From JACCTU01 sp963848525 (GTDB lineage: Bacteria; Actinomycetota; Thermoleophilia; Gaiellales; Gaiellaceae): DNA of 64,000 nt. Of the stretch, positions 53,286-61,183 are shown piece by piece. The translations under genes and the position numbers were made by a program. The first letter of the stretch is position 1, and each line of letters opens with the position of its first letter. The notes under the pieces are model-generated. The model did no database searches and had not been told where the DNA came from. It saw only the letters and a program-made list of their open reading frames with translations. The stretch covers positions 186,001 through 250,000 of the forward strand of contig CAWKDZ010000003.1 of the NCBI GenBank assembly GCA_963848525.1. The letters run 5' to 3'.

Positions 53286-54782
53286 ATGGCTTTCCTGCGG
53301 CTGCGCACAGAAGAGGGTTTCGTCTTGCCCGTCGCCCTGGGCATCCTCGCGGTCTTGTCGATCGCGGTCGTCGTCGTGGTCGACTCGTCGTCCTCGAGCG
53401 CCCGCAGCTCGACGCGAAGCGGCGGCGACAAGGTCGCCTTCGCGCTCGCCGAGGCGGGCGTGAACAACTCGATGGCGGTGCTCAACCTCCCGACCAACAA
53501 CGCGCTCAAGCAGCAGACGCTCGTCTCGTGCGCGGGCGATGCCGAGACGACCTGGAACCGCTCCGACTACGAGGGCGGCTACGTCCTCTGGTGCGGGACC
53601 TTCAACGCGAGCGGGGCCTACTGGGACGTCTCGGCGGTCGGCAAGGTTCGCAACCCGAACGGCACGAAGACGATCGAGCGCAGGATCGGCGCGCGCGTCG
53701 TCGTGACACCGACCTACACGCAGCCGCTGAACAACCCGGCCTGGAACTACATCTTCTCCACGCGCACCGGCAACACGTGCGACCAGTACCTGAGCAACAA
53801 CGTGGGCGGGGGCTCCCGCTTCTACGTCACGGGGAACCTGTGCCTGAACAACAACGTCGGCATCACCTCGTCGACGCTGATCGTCGGCGGCAGCCTCGAT
53901 CTCGCCAACAACGCGTTCGTCGGGGCCTCGACGAACATCGGCACGCGCGTGGAGACGTACGTCGGCGGCGACTGCCGGTACGGCGGCGGCAGCTGGGCCG
54001 ACTGCAACGGCAACCAGGACGCGAAGCGGGTCTACTCGAAGAGAGATCCACCGGACTACGTCGTCGGTGTCAACGGGACCGCGCCCGTGATCGCCGTTCC
54101 GACGTCCGACTTCGCGAACTGGTACGCGAACTCGATCCCTGGTCCGTCGTCGGCCTGTACGACCGTGAGCGGCACGCCGCCGGTCTTCGACAACGACGCG
54201 CTCCGCAACGCCAGCGTCACGAGCATCTTCGAGCTGACCCCCGACACGTCCTACACGTGCAGGGTCGGCCCTGCGGGCAGTCCGAGCGGCGAGCTCTCCT
54301 GGAACGCGACGACGAAGGTGCTCACCGTCAGCGGGACGATCTACATCGACGGGAGCGTGCGCGTGAACAACGGCGCGCTCAACCAGTACAACGGCCAGGC
54401 GACGCTCTACCTCTCGGGGACGTTCCTGCTCAACGGCAAGCTCTGCGGCGGCGTCAGCGGCGGCCAGTGCGACTTCAACGCCTGGAACCCGAACACGGAG
54501 ATGCTCACCGTCGTCGCGAACGGGATCGGCGGCCAGGTGCCCGAGAGCTCGAGCATCTCGGTGAGCAACAACGGGCAGTTCCAGGGCGGGCTCTTCGCCA
54601 CCGGGTCGATCAACTTCTCCAACAACTCGAAGTCGGACGGGCCGATGGTCGGCACCGAGATCGTGATGGCGAACAACATGACGAGCGACTCCTTCCCGAC
54701 GATCACGACCGTGCCGGTCGGGATGCCCGGGAACCCGGCGGTGTACGCCCAGCCGAACCCGCCGCAGATGTTCAGCGGCTAG
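53286..54782 (+). CDS. PilX-like minor pilin or pilus-tip adhesin
   Basis: 498 residues, ATG at 53286 with AGGAGG 8 nt upstream. N-terminus RTEEGFVLPVALGILAVLSIAVVVVVDSSS is PilX-like: Gly-Phe cleavage site but Val where Glu+5 is usual. The very large C-terminal part is rich in Asn, Ser, Gly, Thr (LSNNVGGGSRFYVTGNLCLNNNVGITSS; SISVSNNGQFQGGLFATGSINFSNNSK), a beta-solenoid-like composition of adhesins, with several Cys. Likely displayed at the pilus tip. A weak GCCGACC box precedes it, but it is probably co-transcribed with the minor pilin. Confidence 0.8.
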   Translation: MAFLRLRTEEGFVLPVALGILAVLSIAVVVVVDSSSSSARSSTRSGGDKVAFALAEAGVNNSMAVLNLPTNNALKQQTLVSCAGDAETTWNRSDYEGGYVLWCGTFNASGAYWDVSAVGKVRNPNGTKTIERRIGARVVVTPTYTQPLNNPAWNYIFSTRTGNTCDQYLSNNVGGGSRFYVTGNLCLNNNVGITSSTLIVGGSLDLANNAFVGASTNIGTRVETYVGGDCRYGGGSWADCNGNQDAKRVYSKRDPPDYVVGVNGTAPVIAVPTSDFANWYANSIPGPSSACTTVSGTPPVFDNDALRNASVTSIFELTPDTSYTCRVGPAGSPSGELSWNATTKVLTVSGTIYIDGSVRVNNGALNQYNGQATLYLSGTFLLNGKLCGGVSGGQCDFNAWNPNTEMLTVVANGIGGQVPESSSISVSNNGQFQGGLFATGSINFSNNSKSDGPMVGTEIVMANNMTSDSFPTITTVPVGMPGNPAVYAQPNPPQMFSG

Positions 54783-54785
54783 CGC

Positions 54786-54813
54786 TCAACCTTCCGCTGC
54801 CGGCCGCCGATAC
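54786..54813 (+). promoter_or_regulatory. Sigma-28-like promoter of pilD
   Basis: TCAA (54786-54789), 16-bp spacer, GCCGATAC (54806-54813), then 7 nt and GTG at 54821. Starts 4 bp after the stop of the PilX-like gene. Leaderless transcript predicted. Confidence 0.68.
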
Positions 54814-54820
54814 TCGCCTC

Positions 54821-55567
54821 GTGGAAGCCGCTGTCGCCGTCGTCGCTCTTGCTCCCGCCCTCGCGCTTGGGAGCTTCCTCAACGTCGTCGCCGCGCGGGT
54901 CCCGCTGCGGCGCTCGGTGGTCACGCCGGCCTCGGCGTGCATGAGCTGCGGGACGCCGATCGCTCGGCGCGACAACGTGCCGGTGCTCTCCTGGCTGCTG
55001 CTCCGCGGGCGCTGCCGCCGCTGTGACGCGGCGATCCCGTGGGTCTACCCCGCGGTCGAGGTGGCGACCGCGCTGCTCGTGGCCGGCTGCATCCTCGCCT
55101 TCGGGGTCACCGCGTATGCCGCGGTCGCGGCGTTCTTCTGCGCCGTGCTGGTCGTCGTCTCCGCGACCGACCTCGCCCATCGGATCATCCCGAACCGGGT
55201 CGTCGTCCCCGCGGCCGCGGTCGTGCTGGTCGCCCAGACGCTGCTGGAGCCGAGCCCGGAGTGGGCGCTCGCGGCGCTCGGGGCGTCGGGCTTCCTCCTG
55301 CTTGCCGCACTTATCTACCCGGCGGGAATGGGCATGGGCGACGTCAAGCTCGCGCTGCTGATGGGCGCGATGCTGGGCCGCACCGTCCCGGTCGCGCTGA
55401 TGCTCGGGATGATCCTCGCGCTCGTGCCGAGCGTCGTCCTCCTGGCGCGCCACGGGGCTGCGGCACGGAAGATGGGCATCCCCTTCGGGCCGTTCCTCGC
55501 CCTCGGCTCGGTGATCGCGCTCTTCTGGGGCGATGCCTTGCTCGATAGGTATCTAGCCCTGCTCTGA
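54821..55567 (+). CDS. pilD: Prepilin peptidase/N-methyltransferase PilD
   Basis: 248 residues, GTG at 54821. Zinc-type methyltransferase region with two C-x2-C pairs (SACMSCGTPIARRDNVPVLSWLLLRGRCRRC), preceded by LGSFLNVVAARVP. Aspartyl peptidase motifs: the first Asp in VVVSATDLAHRIIPN and the second in GMGMGDVKLALLMGAMLG (GxGD). About seven membrane helices. It cleaves and N-methylates prepilins, here the two major and two minor pilins of the locus. The last bases contain the pilB promoter. Confidence 0.95.
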   Translation: MEAAVAVVALAPALALGSFLNVVAARVPLRRSVVTPASACMSCGTPIARRDNVPVLSWLLLRGRCRRCDAAIPWVYPAVEVATALLVAGCILAFGVTAYAAVAAFFCAVLVVVSATDLAHRIIPNRVVVPAAAVVLVAQTLLEPSPEWALAALGASGFLLLAALIYPAGMGMGDVKLALLMGAMLGRTVPVALMLGMILALVPSVVLLARHGAAARKMGIPFGPFLALGSVIALFWGDALLDRYLALL

Positions 55568-55579
55568 TCCTGCCGATAA
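55552..55579 (+). promoter_or_regulatory. Sigma-28-like promoter of pilB
   Basis: TCTA (55552-55555), 16-bp spacer, perfect GCCGATAA (55572-55579). The start ATG (55603) is 23 nt further, with GAGGG between, so this transcript has a short leader unlike most of its siblings. The -35 lies inside pilD. Confidence 0.65.
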
Positions 55580-55602
55580 CTCGTTCGAGGGATGCGGACA
55601 CC

Positions 55603-57402
55603 ATGAGCGAGTTCGAGCAACAGTCACCGACGCTGCGTACGGTCGGCGCCGAGGACGTCACGAGCGGAGCAGTGCAGCCGGTCGGCGGCGGCATGCCGAT
55701 CAACCCCGTCGCCGAGCTGGTCGTCGACCTGCTGGAAGCGACGGGCCTGATCGCGCCGGACAAGCTGGCGCTGGTGCGCGGCCGCTCTCGACAGGGCGTT
55801 CGCGTCGCGCAGGCGCTCGTGGACGAGGGAGCCGCGACGAGCGACGGCATCGCGCGAGCCGTGGCGACTCACTTCCAGCTCCCGCTCGTCGACCTCGCTC
55901 TGGCGGGCGTCGACGACGACGCCGCGCGCCAGGTGCCGCTGCACGTCCTCGAGCGCATCGCCGCGATCCCCTACGAGCTCCACGACGGGATCCTGCGAGT
56001 CGCGGTCGCGGACCCGTCGAACGTGCACTCGATCGACGAGCTGCGGCTGGCGACGCGCTTCCCGCTCGAGATCGGGGTCGCGTCGCGCGACGACATCGAG
56101 GCCGAGATTCGCCGGCTGGCGCGCGCGTCGGAGGCCTTCGGAGCGCGGGCAGCGGTCGAGGAGGAGCTCGACGTCGCTCACCAGGAGGAAGAGGACGCGG
56201 ACGACCTCGAGGTCGACGACGGCATCTCCGACGCGCCGCTCGTCCGCCTCGTCAACTCGGTGATCTTCCAGGCCGCCGAGGACGGCGCCTCGGACATCCA
56301 CTTCGAACCTCAGGAGGACGCGCTCGTCGTGCGGTTCCGGATCGACGGCGTTCTGCAGGAAGTGCAGCGGATTCCGACCCGGATGATGGCCGGCGTGACG
56401 ACTCGCCTGAAGGTGCTTGCGAAGCTCGACATCGCCGAGCGCCGGAAGCCGCAGGACGGCCGCATCACGCTGAACGCCGCGGCAGCCGGCCGCATGCTCG
56501 ACATCCGCGTCGCCACCCTGCCGACCGTCGAGGGCGAGTCGCTGACAATGCGTCTTCTCGACAAGTCCAAGCAGGCGCCGACGCTGGCCGAGCTCGGGCT
56601 CTCGGAGGAGATGCAGGTGCGGCTCGCCGAGGTCATCCGGCGCCCGACCGGCGCGCTGCTCGTGACCGGGCCGACCGGCTCGGGTAAGTCGACGACGCTC
56701 TACGCCTCGCTGACCGAGATCAACAGGCCCGAGATCAACATCATCACGGTCGAGGATCCGGTCGAGTATCGGCTCGCGGGCGTCAACCAGGTGCAGATCA
56801 ATCCGCGCGCCGGCCTCACGTTCGCGGCCGCGCTCAGGTCGATCCTGCGCTCGGACCCCGACGTCGTGATGGTCGGCGAGATTCGCGACGGAGAGACGGC
56901 GAAGATGGCGATCGAAGCGGCCCTGACCGGCCACTTCGTGCTCTCGACGCTGCATACGAACGACGCTCCGGGCGCGCTGACGCGGCTGAACGAGATGGGG
57001 GTCGAGCCGTTCCTCACGGGGGCCGCTGTTACAGGTGTGCTCGCGCAGCGGCTCGCGCGCAAGCTCTGCCTGCACTGCTGCGAGATGTACCAGCCCTCCG
57101 TCGACGAGCTGTTGAAGGCGCGGGTCTCGCCCGAGCTGGCGGCCGCGTCCGACGGCATGGTCTTCTACCGCAAGCGCGGCTGCCCCCGTTGCGGCCAAAC
57201 CGGCTACAAGGGCCGGATCGGGATCTACCAGCTGCTGACGATGACGGAGCAGCTCGAGTCGCTCGCCGTGCAAAAGGCCTCGCGCGAGGAGCTCGAGCGG
57301 GCCGCCCTCGGCGAGGGCATGCGAACGCTCTGGGACGACGGCCTCGCGAAGGTCGCAGCGGGCCTCACGTCGATCGAAGAGCTCGCACGCGTTTCAATCT
57401 GA
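55603..57402 (+). CDS. pilB: Type IV pilus assembly ATPase PilB
   Basis: 599 residues. N-terminal MshEN/GspE-N domain ~35-165 (LVRGRSRQGVRVAQALVDEGAATSDGIARAVATHFQLPLVDL; ISRV-like IPYELHDGILRVAVADPSN). Core: DGASDIHFEPQEDALVVRFRIDGVLQEV, Walker A GPTGSGKSTTLYAS (~353), Asp box IITVEDPVEYRLAGVNQVQI, Walker B SDPDVVMVGEIRDGET, His box HFVLSTLHTNDAPGAL. A zinc tetracysteine CLHCC ... CPRCGQTGYKGRIGIYQLL completes the PilB type. The MshEN domain in relatives binds c-di-GMP. A two-stem hairpin overlaps the stop codon. Confidence 0.96.
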   Translation: MSEFEQQSPTLRTVGAEDVTSGAVQPVGGGMPINPVAELVVDLLEATGLIAPDKLALVRGRSRQGVRVAQALVDEGAATSDGIARAVATHFQLPLVDLALAGVDDDAARQVPLHVLERIAAIPYELHDGILRVAVADPSNVHSIDELRLATRFPLEIGVASRDDIEAEIRRLARASEAFGARAAVEEELDVAHQEEEDADDLEVDDGISDAPLVRLVNSVIFQAAEDGASDIHFEPQEDALVVRFRIDGVLQEVQRIPTRMMAGVTTRLKVLAKLDIAERRKPQDGRITLNAAAAGRMLDIRVATLPTVEGESLTMRLLDKSKQAPTLAELGLSEEMQVRLAEVIRRPTGALLVTGPTGSGKSTTLYASLTEINRPEINIITVEDPVEYRLAGVNQVQINPRAGLTFAAALRSILRSDPDVVMVGEIRDGETAKMAIEAALTGHFVLSTLHTNDAPGALTRLNEMGVEPFLTGAAVTGVLAQRLARKLCLHCCEMYQPSVDELLKARVSPELAAASDGMVFYRKRGCPRCGQTGYKGRIGIYQLLTMTEQLESLAVQKASREELERAALGEGMRTLWDDGLAKVAAGLTSIEELARVSI

Positions 57403-57436
57403 CGAAGTCGCCCCTTCGGGGCTCAACTTCGTCAGA
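57398..57436 (+). terminator. Two-stem UC/UCAA hairpin overlapping the pilB stop (copy 2)
   Basis: Plus-strand RNA: outer arm UCUGACGAAG, UC, inner GCCCC, loop UUC, GGGGC, UCAA, CUUCGUCAGA. The outer stem is 10 bp and the inner 5 bp, both perfect. The pilB UGA stop sits in the 5' outer arm. Same architecture as at 48841 and 57558 with unrelated but paired stems. Confidence 0.7.
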
Positions 57437-57459
57437 CCGCTCGCCCAGCAGCGCAGCTG

Positions 57460-57534
57460 GCGCACGCCGGCAAAGCCGGCATGCGCGGCGATCCAGGCCG
57501 ATGTCGCCGCGGGGTGTGGCTTGCCGCACCCCGC
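57460..57534. terminator. Two further hairpins between pilB and the convergent unit
   Basis: GCGCA-C-GCCGGC-AAA-GCCGGC-A-TGCGC at 57460-57486, and a 12-bp stem GCGGGGTGTGGC/GCCGCACCCCGC with a 2-nt loop at 57509-57534 (one G-U pair). Together with the flanking UC/UCAA hairpins they make four stable stems in about 200 bp between convergent transcription units, presumably bidirectional termination. Confidence 0.6.
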
Positions 57535-57557
57535 CAACTGAGAAAGACGGAGTAGCC

Positions 57558-57598
57558 CCGACTGAAATTGAGGCGGCGGAGCCGCCGATTTCAGTCGG
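57558..57598 (-). terminator. Two-stem UC/UCAA hairpin overlapping a stop codon (copy 3)
   Basis: Minus-strand RNA: CCGACUGAAA, UC, GGCGGC, loop UCC, GCCGCC, UCAA, UUUCAGUCGG. Outer 10 bp and inner 6 bp are perfect. The stop codon UGA of the 57591-57914 gene lies inside the 5' arm, exactly as at pilB. The UC and UCAA are the only bases shared with the other two copies outside chance. Confidence 0.7.
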
Positions 57599-57914
57599 CA
57601 GAGATGTCGCAGCCCAGGTGCATGAGCGCCTCGACTGCTTCTGTGACGAAGGCCGTGGCCTCGTGCGCCGTCGCGAACGTGTAAGGGCCCGGGCTGACGA
57701 CCCCGGCCGCCACGCCTGACGGGCCCGCGCGAGACACCTCGGCCTCGACGATGCAGGTCCTCCCGTGGTCGACCGCCCGGAGCACCGCGACCGCACGCCC
57801 GTCGCGGCGGGCGTGGCGGACGAACAGCTCGCGCGGCTCGGTAGGCGCGACGCCCGCTCCGAGCGGCTGGCCCGGGCTCCGCAGTCCGCCCAGCTCGGGC
57901 ACGTGCTCGCTCAT
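57591..57914 (-). CDS. Hypothetical protein co-transcribed with the thioredoxin-fold-like gene
   Basis: 107 residues, ATG at 57914 overlapping the stop of the upstream gene (ATGA). Content: PTEPRELFVRHARRDGRAVAVLRAVDHGRTCIVEAEVSRAGPSGVAAGVVSPGPYTFATAHEATAFVTEAVEALMHLGCDI. Looks like a compact alpha+beta fold with an alternating strand pattern (AVAVLRAVDHGRTCIVEAEV). No family recognised. Similar small proteins accompany T4P genes in related genomes as far as I recall, but I cannot confirm it. Ends in a two-stem hairpin. Confidence 0.7.
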   Translation of the reverse strand: MSEHVPELGGLRSPGQPLGAGVAPTEPRELFVRHARRDGRAVAVLRAVDHGRTCIVEAEVSRAGPSGVAAGVVSPGPYTFATAHEATAFVTEAVEALMHLGCDISAD

Positions 57915-58468
57915 CTGAGGGCGTTGAAGACGGCCTGGGCGACCGCGTCGCGGTCGCGGAACCCGTCGAGCTTGTACGCGAGCGTGTCGGGTCGCGTGAA
58001 GAGCAGGACCGCCGGCGCCCGTAGGACCGACCCGACCTCGAGGGTCAGCGCCTCTGCTGCGCGGCCGCTCGCGATCACGTTCAGCGGGACGAACCCGGCC
58101 CGGGCCGCTCGAGCGCCCGCAGCGGCCTCGGCGCGCGCGAGCCCGTCGATCGTCCCGCCGCCGCTCCAGAGCGAGACGACGACGACGTCGTGCGACCGCA
58201 AAGCCCTCGCGATCACCGTCGGCAAGCCGTTCGCGGCGACCACGGGAGCGGGCTTCGGCTTGGCGACGGGTTTCGGCTTCGGCTTCGCCGCCACCTTCTT
58301 GACGGGGGACGCCGCGACGGGCTCGGCCTTCTTCTTGATCGGGACCAGTACCGGCTCGGCGTCGGCCTCCGTCTGCCCTGGCGCGAGCAGCATCATCCCG
58401 CCGCCGAGGACGAGAGCGGCGAGGAGCGCCACGAGGGCGAAGATCTTGATCGGAGCGGAGACGTTCAC
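57911..58468 (-). CDS. Membrane-anchored thioredoxin-fold-like protein lacking CxxC
   Basis: 185 residues from GTG 58468, fixed by the 7-nt spacing to its -10 box. One TM helix (IFALVALLAALVLGGGMMLLA), a Lys/Pro-rich spacer (KPKPKPVAKPKPAP) that could span the wall, and a ~100-residue domain: HDVVVVSLWSGGGTIDGLARAEAAAGARAARAGFVPLNVI ... LRAPAVLLFTRPDTLAYKLDGFRDRDAVAQAV. The VVVSLW-S-G/x2 then P-A-V-L-L-F resembles the thioredoxin fold, with SGGG in place of CxxC and a cis-Pro-like Pro in APAV. Probably binding rather than redox. Coupled to the next gene by ATGA. Confidence 0.72.
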   Translation of the reverse strand: MNVSAPIKIFALVALLAALVLGGGMMLLAPGQTEADAEPVLVPIKKKAEPVAASPVKKVAAKPKPKPVAKPKPAPVVAANGLPTVIARALRSHDVVVVSLWSGGGTIDGLARAEAAAGARAARAGFVPLNVIASGRAAEALTLEVGSVLRAPAVLLFTRPDTLAYKLDGFRDRDAVAQAVFNALR

Positions 58469-58475
58469 CACGTCG

Positions 58476-58503
58476 GTATCGGCACCCGTATGCCGTTTCT
58501 GAA
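58476..58503 (-). promoter_or_regulatory. Sigma-28-like promoter of the thioredoxin-fold-like gene
   Basis: Minus strand: TTCA (58500-58503), 16-bp spacer, GCCGATAC (58476-58483), then 7 nt and GTG at 58468. The -35 differs from TCAA, but -10, spacing and start distance match. The promoter overlaps the stop end of the upstream glycosyltransferase region. Confidence 0.58.
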
Positions 58504-58514
58504 GGCGGTCGGGC

Positions 58515-60524
58515 TCAGGACTCGAGCCGCAGTTCGTCGGCGCGCACGCTGACGGGCCGGCCGTCGGGGAGGTAGCTGACCGGGCCCTTCCAGCGCACGG
58601 TCCACACGCCGTCCGGGACCCCGAGTGCGACCGTGGCGGGCGAGCCCGGGGCGACCTCGACCGTCCGGCTGACACCAGGCGCGCGGAACACGAGGCGGGT
58701 CTTCGCCGCCCCGGGAGGCAGGGCCAGCCGGAGGACGAGCCTGCCGGGCGAGTCCCAGACGCGGACGTAGCCCGAGTTCGCGAGCCAGCCGTCGAAGAAC
58801 CGGCCGCCGGCGAGCAGCCGGAGCCGCGGGCGACCGGCCGGCTGCCAGAGCTCGAAGAGCCGCGTGGACGCGACGCTCTCGGCGCCGCGAAGCTCGGCGG
58901 TGGCGGCGTACTCGTTGATCAGCAGCGGCCCGTCGAAGCGCCTCCCGTCGACGAACAGGCGTCCGTCTCCTCCGACGCGTAGCCGCGGCGCGGCGAAGGC
59001 ATCCGGCGAGTCCGCTCGGCGGAGGCGCACGAGCCGGGTGATCGAGCGGTTCCAGAACATCTGCTCGAGCGTCAGCTCGCGCGGCGACCCCGGCGTGTTC
59101 ACGATCGTCACCTCGCGGAGGCCGGCCCGGTCGACCCAGCGGGCGTCGGCGTCGAAGAACCGCTCGTGCGCACGCTGCGAGTAGCGAGCGTCGAGCGACC
59201 ATGCGCCCGCGCCGACGGCGGCGAGCAAGGCGCCCGTCACGGCCAAGGCGACGGGCGCGATGCGCGGTCGAAGCGCGACGGCGACCGCCCCGGCGGAGAG
59301 AGCCGCGACGATTGCCGCGACGAGGAGCGACCCGCTGCCGTAGCCGATCGCCTCTTCCAGTCGGTAGACGCCCATCAGGAGCGGCGAGTCCTGGCGACCG
59401 TGCTCGTCGGTCCAGCCGGACAGGGGGAAGCGCGCGGACACCGCGACCAGGAGCGCCGCCAGGGCCAGCACGACGCCCCGCGCGTGCCCACGCCGCTCGA
59501 GCCACACGCCGAAGGCGAGCACGAGCAGGGGGATCAGCGTGAACAGGTAGCGCTCCTGGAAGCGCCCGCCCGGGCCGGCCGTCGCGTTCGCTGCGTACAG
59601 CGCAGCCTCGACGAAGACGCCGCAGGCGAGGAGCACGGTCAGCGCCGCGAACGCCCGCTCCACCGTGCCGCGCGGCGTCGCCAGCGCGACGAGCGCGCCG
59701 GGGACGATCAGCCATCCGGCCGCGTACGCCAGCAGCATCGCGTCGACGCCGGCCCAGCGGATCAGCTGAGCCGGGTCCAGCGAGAAGTCGGAGATGCCCG
59801 AGTAGTAGCCGAGGCCCTTGACCGCGACCGGGATCGAGGCGAGCCCGAACAGCGCGAGCGTCAGGCGCAGGCGGCGCAGGCCGGTCCGCACGAGCAGCGC
59901 GGCACCGAGGAACGCGAGCGGGAGCACGACGAACTGGATGCGGGCGAACGAGGCGAGGCCCGCGAGCGCGACGAACGCGAGCTGGTTCTTGCGCGTGGGC
60001 TCCGTCAGCGCACAGACACCCGCGTACACGGCCCCGAGCACGAGGGGGTAGGCGATCGGCTCGCCGAGGACGAACGGGACGTAGAAGAGATCCGGAACGA
60101 GCAGTGTCAGCGCGGCGGCGGCGAGAGCGAACCACGTGCGGAGGCCAAGCTTCCGCCCGAGCAGAAAGACCGGGACCGCCGCGACGGACATCGCGACCGC
60201 GTTCAGGCCCTGCGTCAGCCGCAGCGCGACCCCGGCGTCGCCGAGGAGCCAGAACGGCGCGGTCAAGATCGGCTGGAGGAGCGCGGGAAAGCCGGCGGCT
60301 TCGCCGCGGATCGTCGGCCGGCCGGTCGTCGCGAGCTCGTGGGCGAGCGTCGAGTAGATGTACTCGTCCGCGAAGAGCAGCGGGGTGGGGTGGAAGAGCG
60401 CGAGCAGGAAGCGGACGGCTGCGCTCGCACCGACGAGAGCGACCAGGACGACCGGTGCCGAGAGCGCGAGTCCACGCGTCCGCGTGGCCGCACGCAGACG
60501 TGCCGTGACCGCAGCTGCCTCCAC
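58515..60524 (-). CDS. GT-C-type membrane glycosyltransferase, candidate pilin glycosyltransferase
   Basis: 669 residues from GTG 60524. About 11 membrane helices occupy ~20-440, followed by a ~220-residue soluble C-terminal domain. The first extracellular loop has FHPTPLLFADEYIYSTLAHELATTGRPTIRG, the acidic D-E motif of the GT-C fold (ArnT/PMT-like, polyprenyl-phosphate sugar donors). The C-terminal domain has beta-rich repeats (RLFVDGRRFDGPLLINEYAATAEL; GRFFDGWLANSGYVRVWD). Its sigma-28-like promoter and place beside two pilins suggest it glycosylates pilin outside the membrane (inference). No acceptor residues can be predicted. Confidence 0.8.
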   Translation of the reverse strand: MEAAAVTARLRAATRTRGLALSAPVVLVALVGASAAVRFLLALFHPTPLLFADEYIYSTLAHELATTGRPTIRGEAAGFPALLQPILTAPFWLLGDAGVALRLTQGLNAVAMSVAAVPVFLLGRKLGLRTWFALAAAALTLLVPDLFYVPFVLGEPIAYPLVLGAVYAGVCALTEPTRKNQLAFVALAGLASFARIQFVVLPLAFLGAALLVRTGLRRLRLTLALFGLASIPVAVKGLGYYSGISDFSLDPAQLIRWAGVDAMLLAYAAGWLIVPGALVALATPRGTVERAFAALTVLLACGVFVEAALYAANATAGPGGRFQERYLFTLIPLLVLAFGVWLERRGHARGVVLALAALLVAVSARFPLSGWTDEHGRQDSPLLMGVYRLEEAIGYGSGSLLVAAIVAALSAGAVAVALRPRIAPVALAVTGALLAAVGAGAWSLDARYSQRAHERFFDADARWVDRAGLREVTIVNTPGSPRELTLEQMFWNRSITRLVRLRRADSPDAFAAPRLRVGGDGRLFVDGRRFDGPLLINEYAATAELRGAESVASTRLFELWQPAGRPRLRLLAGGRFFDGWLANSGYVRVWDSPGRLVLRLALPPGAAKTRLVFRAPGVSRTVEVAPGSPATVALGVPDGVWTVRWKGPVSYLPDGRPVSVRADELRLES

Positions 60525-60531
60525 ACGCCCG

Positions 60532-60559
60532 TTATCGGCAGCGACCCGCGGGCGCTTGA
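60532..60559 (-). promoter_or_regulatory. Sigma-28-like promoter of the glycosyltransferase gene
   Basis: Minus strand: TCAA (60556-60559), 16-bp spacer, perfect GCCGATAA (60532-60539), then 7 nt and GTG at 60524. It lies just downstream of the pilin terminator, so this gene is transcribed independently. The best match of the set. Confidence 0.72.
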
Positions 60560-60565
60560 AGAACG

Positions 60566-60593
60566 GAGAGGGCGCGGTCTCCCGCGCCCTCTC
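60566..60593 (-). terminator. Terminator of pilin copy 1
   Basis: Perfect 12-bp stem GAGAGGGCGCGG/CCGCGCCCTCTC with a 4-nt loop, 21 nt after the pilin stop. An identical hairpin follows pilin copy 2 at 61135-61162. No T-tract. Confidence 0.8.
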
Positions 60594-60614
60594 GGCGAAG
60601 CGGTGCAGCTCGAG

Positions 60615-61007
60615 CTACGGGCCGGTGCAGGCCGTGCTCGTGATGTCGCCGCCGGGGCCCTGCTTGTACCAGGACTTGGTGCCGACGGTGCTCCTGATGC
60701 AGTACGAGGTCGCCGTCGAGGAGCCGAGGATGACGACGTTCTTGACACCCTGGTCGTACGCCTGCATCTGCGTGAGCGTGAGGCCGACGTAGCCGGTCGC
60801 GTGGTCGGCGTTGTACGCCTCGACCGCCGGGATGGCGGCGCGGACGTTCGCCTTCGCGGCCGAGTTGTTCGCGCGATCGCGGAACGAGAGGTACGACGGC
60901 ACGGCGATCGCGAGCAGGATCCCGAGGATGATGATGACAACGAGGAGCTCGATGAGCGTGAAGCCGCTCTCTTCCCGAGCCAGCCGCTGCCGCATTGCCT
61001 GAATCAT
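60615..61007 (-). CDS. pilA: Major type IV pilin, copy 1
   Basis: 130 residues, ATG at 61007 with AAGGAG upstream. Class III prepilin: 14-residue basic leader MIQAMRQRLAREES, then G^FTLIELLVVIIILGILLAIAVPSYLSF, with Gly-1, Phe+1 and Glu+5. The globular domain has two Cys near the C-terminus (TSYCIRSTVG, STACTGP) forming a D-loop-like disulfide. Differs from copy 2 at three residues of 130 (Tyr/Phe, Ser/Thr, Gln/Arg). Transcribed from its own upstream region, which shares a CCGATAC box with copy 2. Confidence 0.95.
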   Translation of the reverse strand: MIQAMRQRLAREESGFTLIELLVVIIILGILLAIAVPSYLSFRDRANNSAAKANVRAAIPAVEAYNADHATGYVGLTLTQMQAYDQGVKNVVILGSSTATSYCIRSTVGTKSWYKQGPGGDITSTACTGP

Positions 61008-61134
61008 TCGTGCTCCTTCGTGGAGAGGTCTTGGTCGCTACCCAGGTATCGGTCGGAGCGCGCGCCTCGCACTAGCCTCGAATGAGGGATCGGTATCCCT
61101 CACGGTGGGGGAGGCGGCCGGCGCCCGAGAAACG

Positions 61135-61162
61135 GAGAGGGCGCGGTCTCCCGCGCCCTCTC
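61135..61162 (-). terminator. Terminator of pilin copy 2
   Basis: Same 12-bp stem and loop as at 60566-60593, 21 nt after the stop of the second pilin. The preserved copy shows that the duplicated unit includes the terminator. Confidence 0.8.
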
Positions 61163-61183
61163 GGCGAAGCGGTGCGGCCGGGC

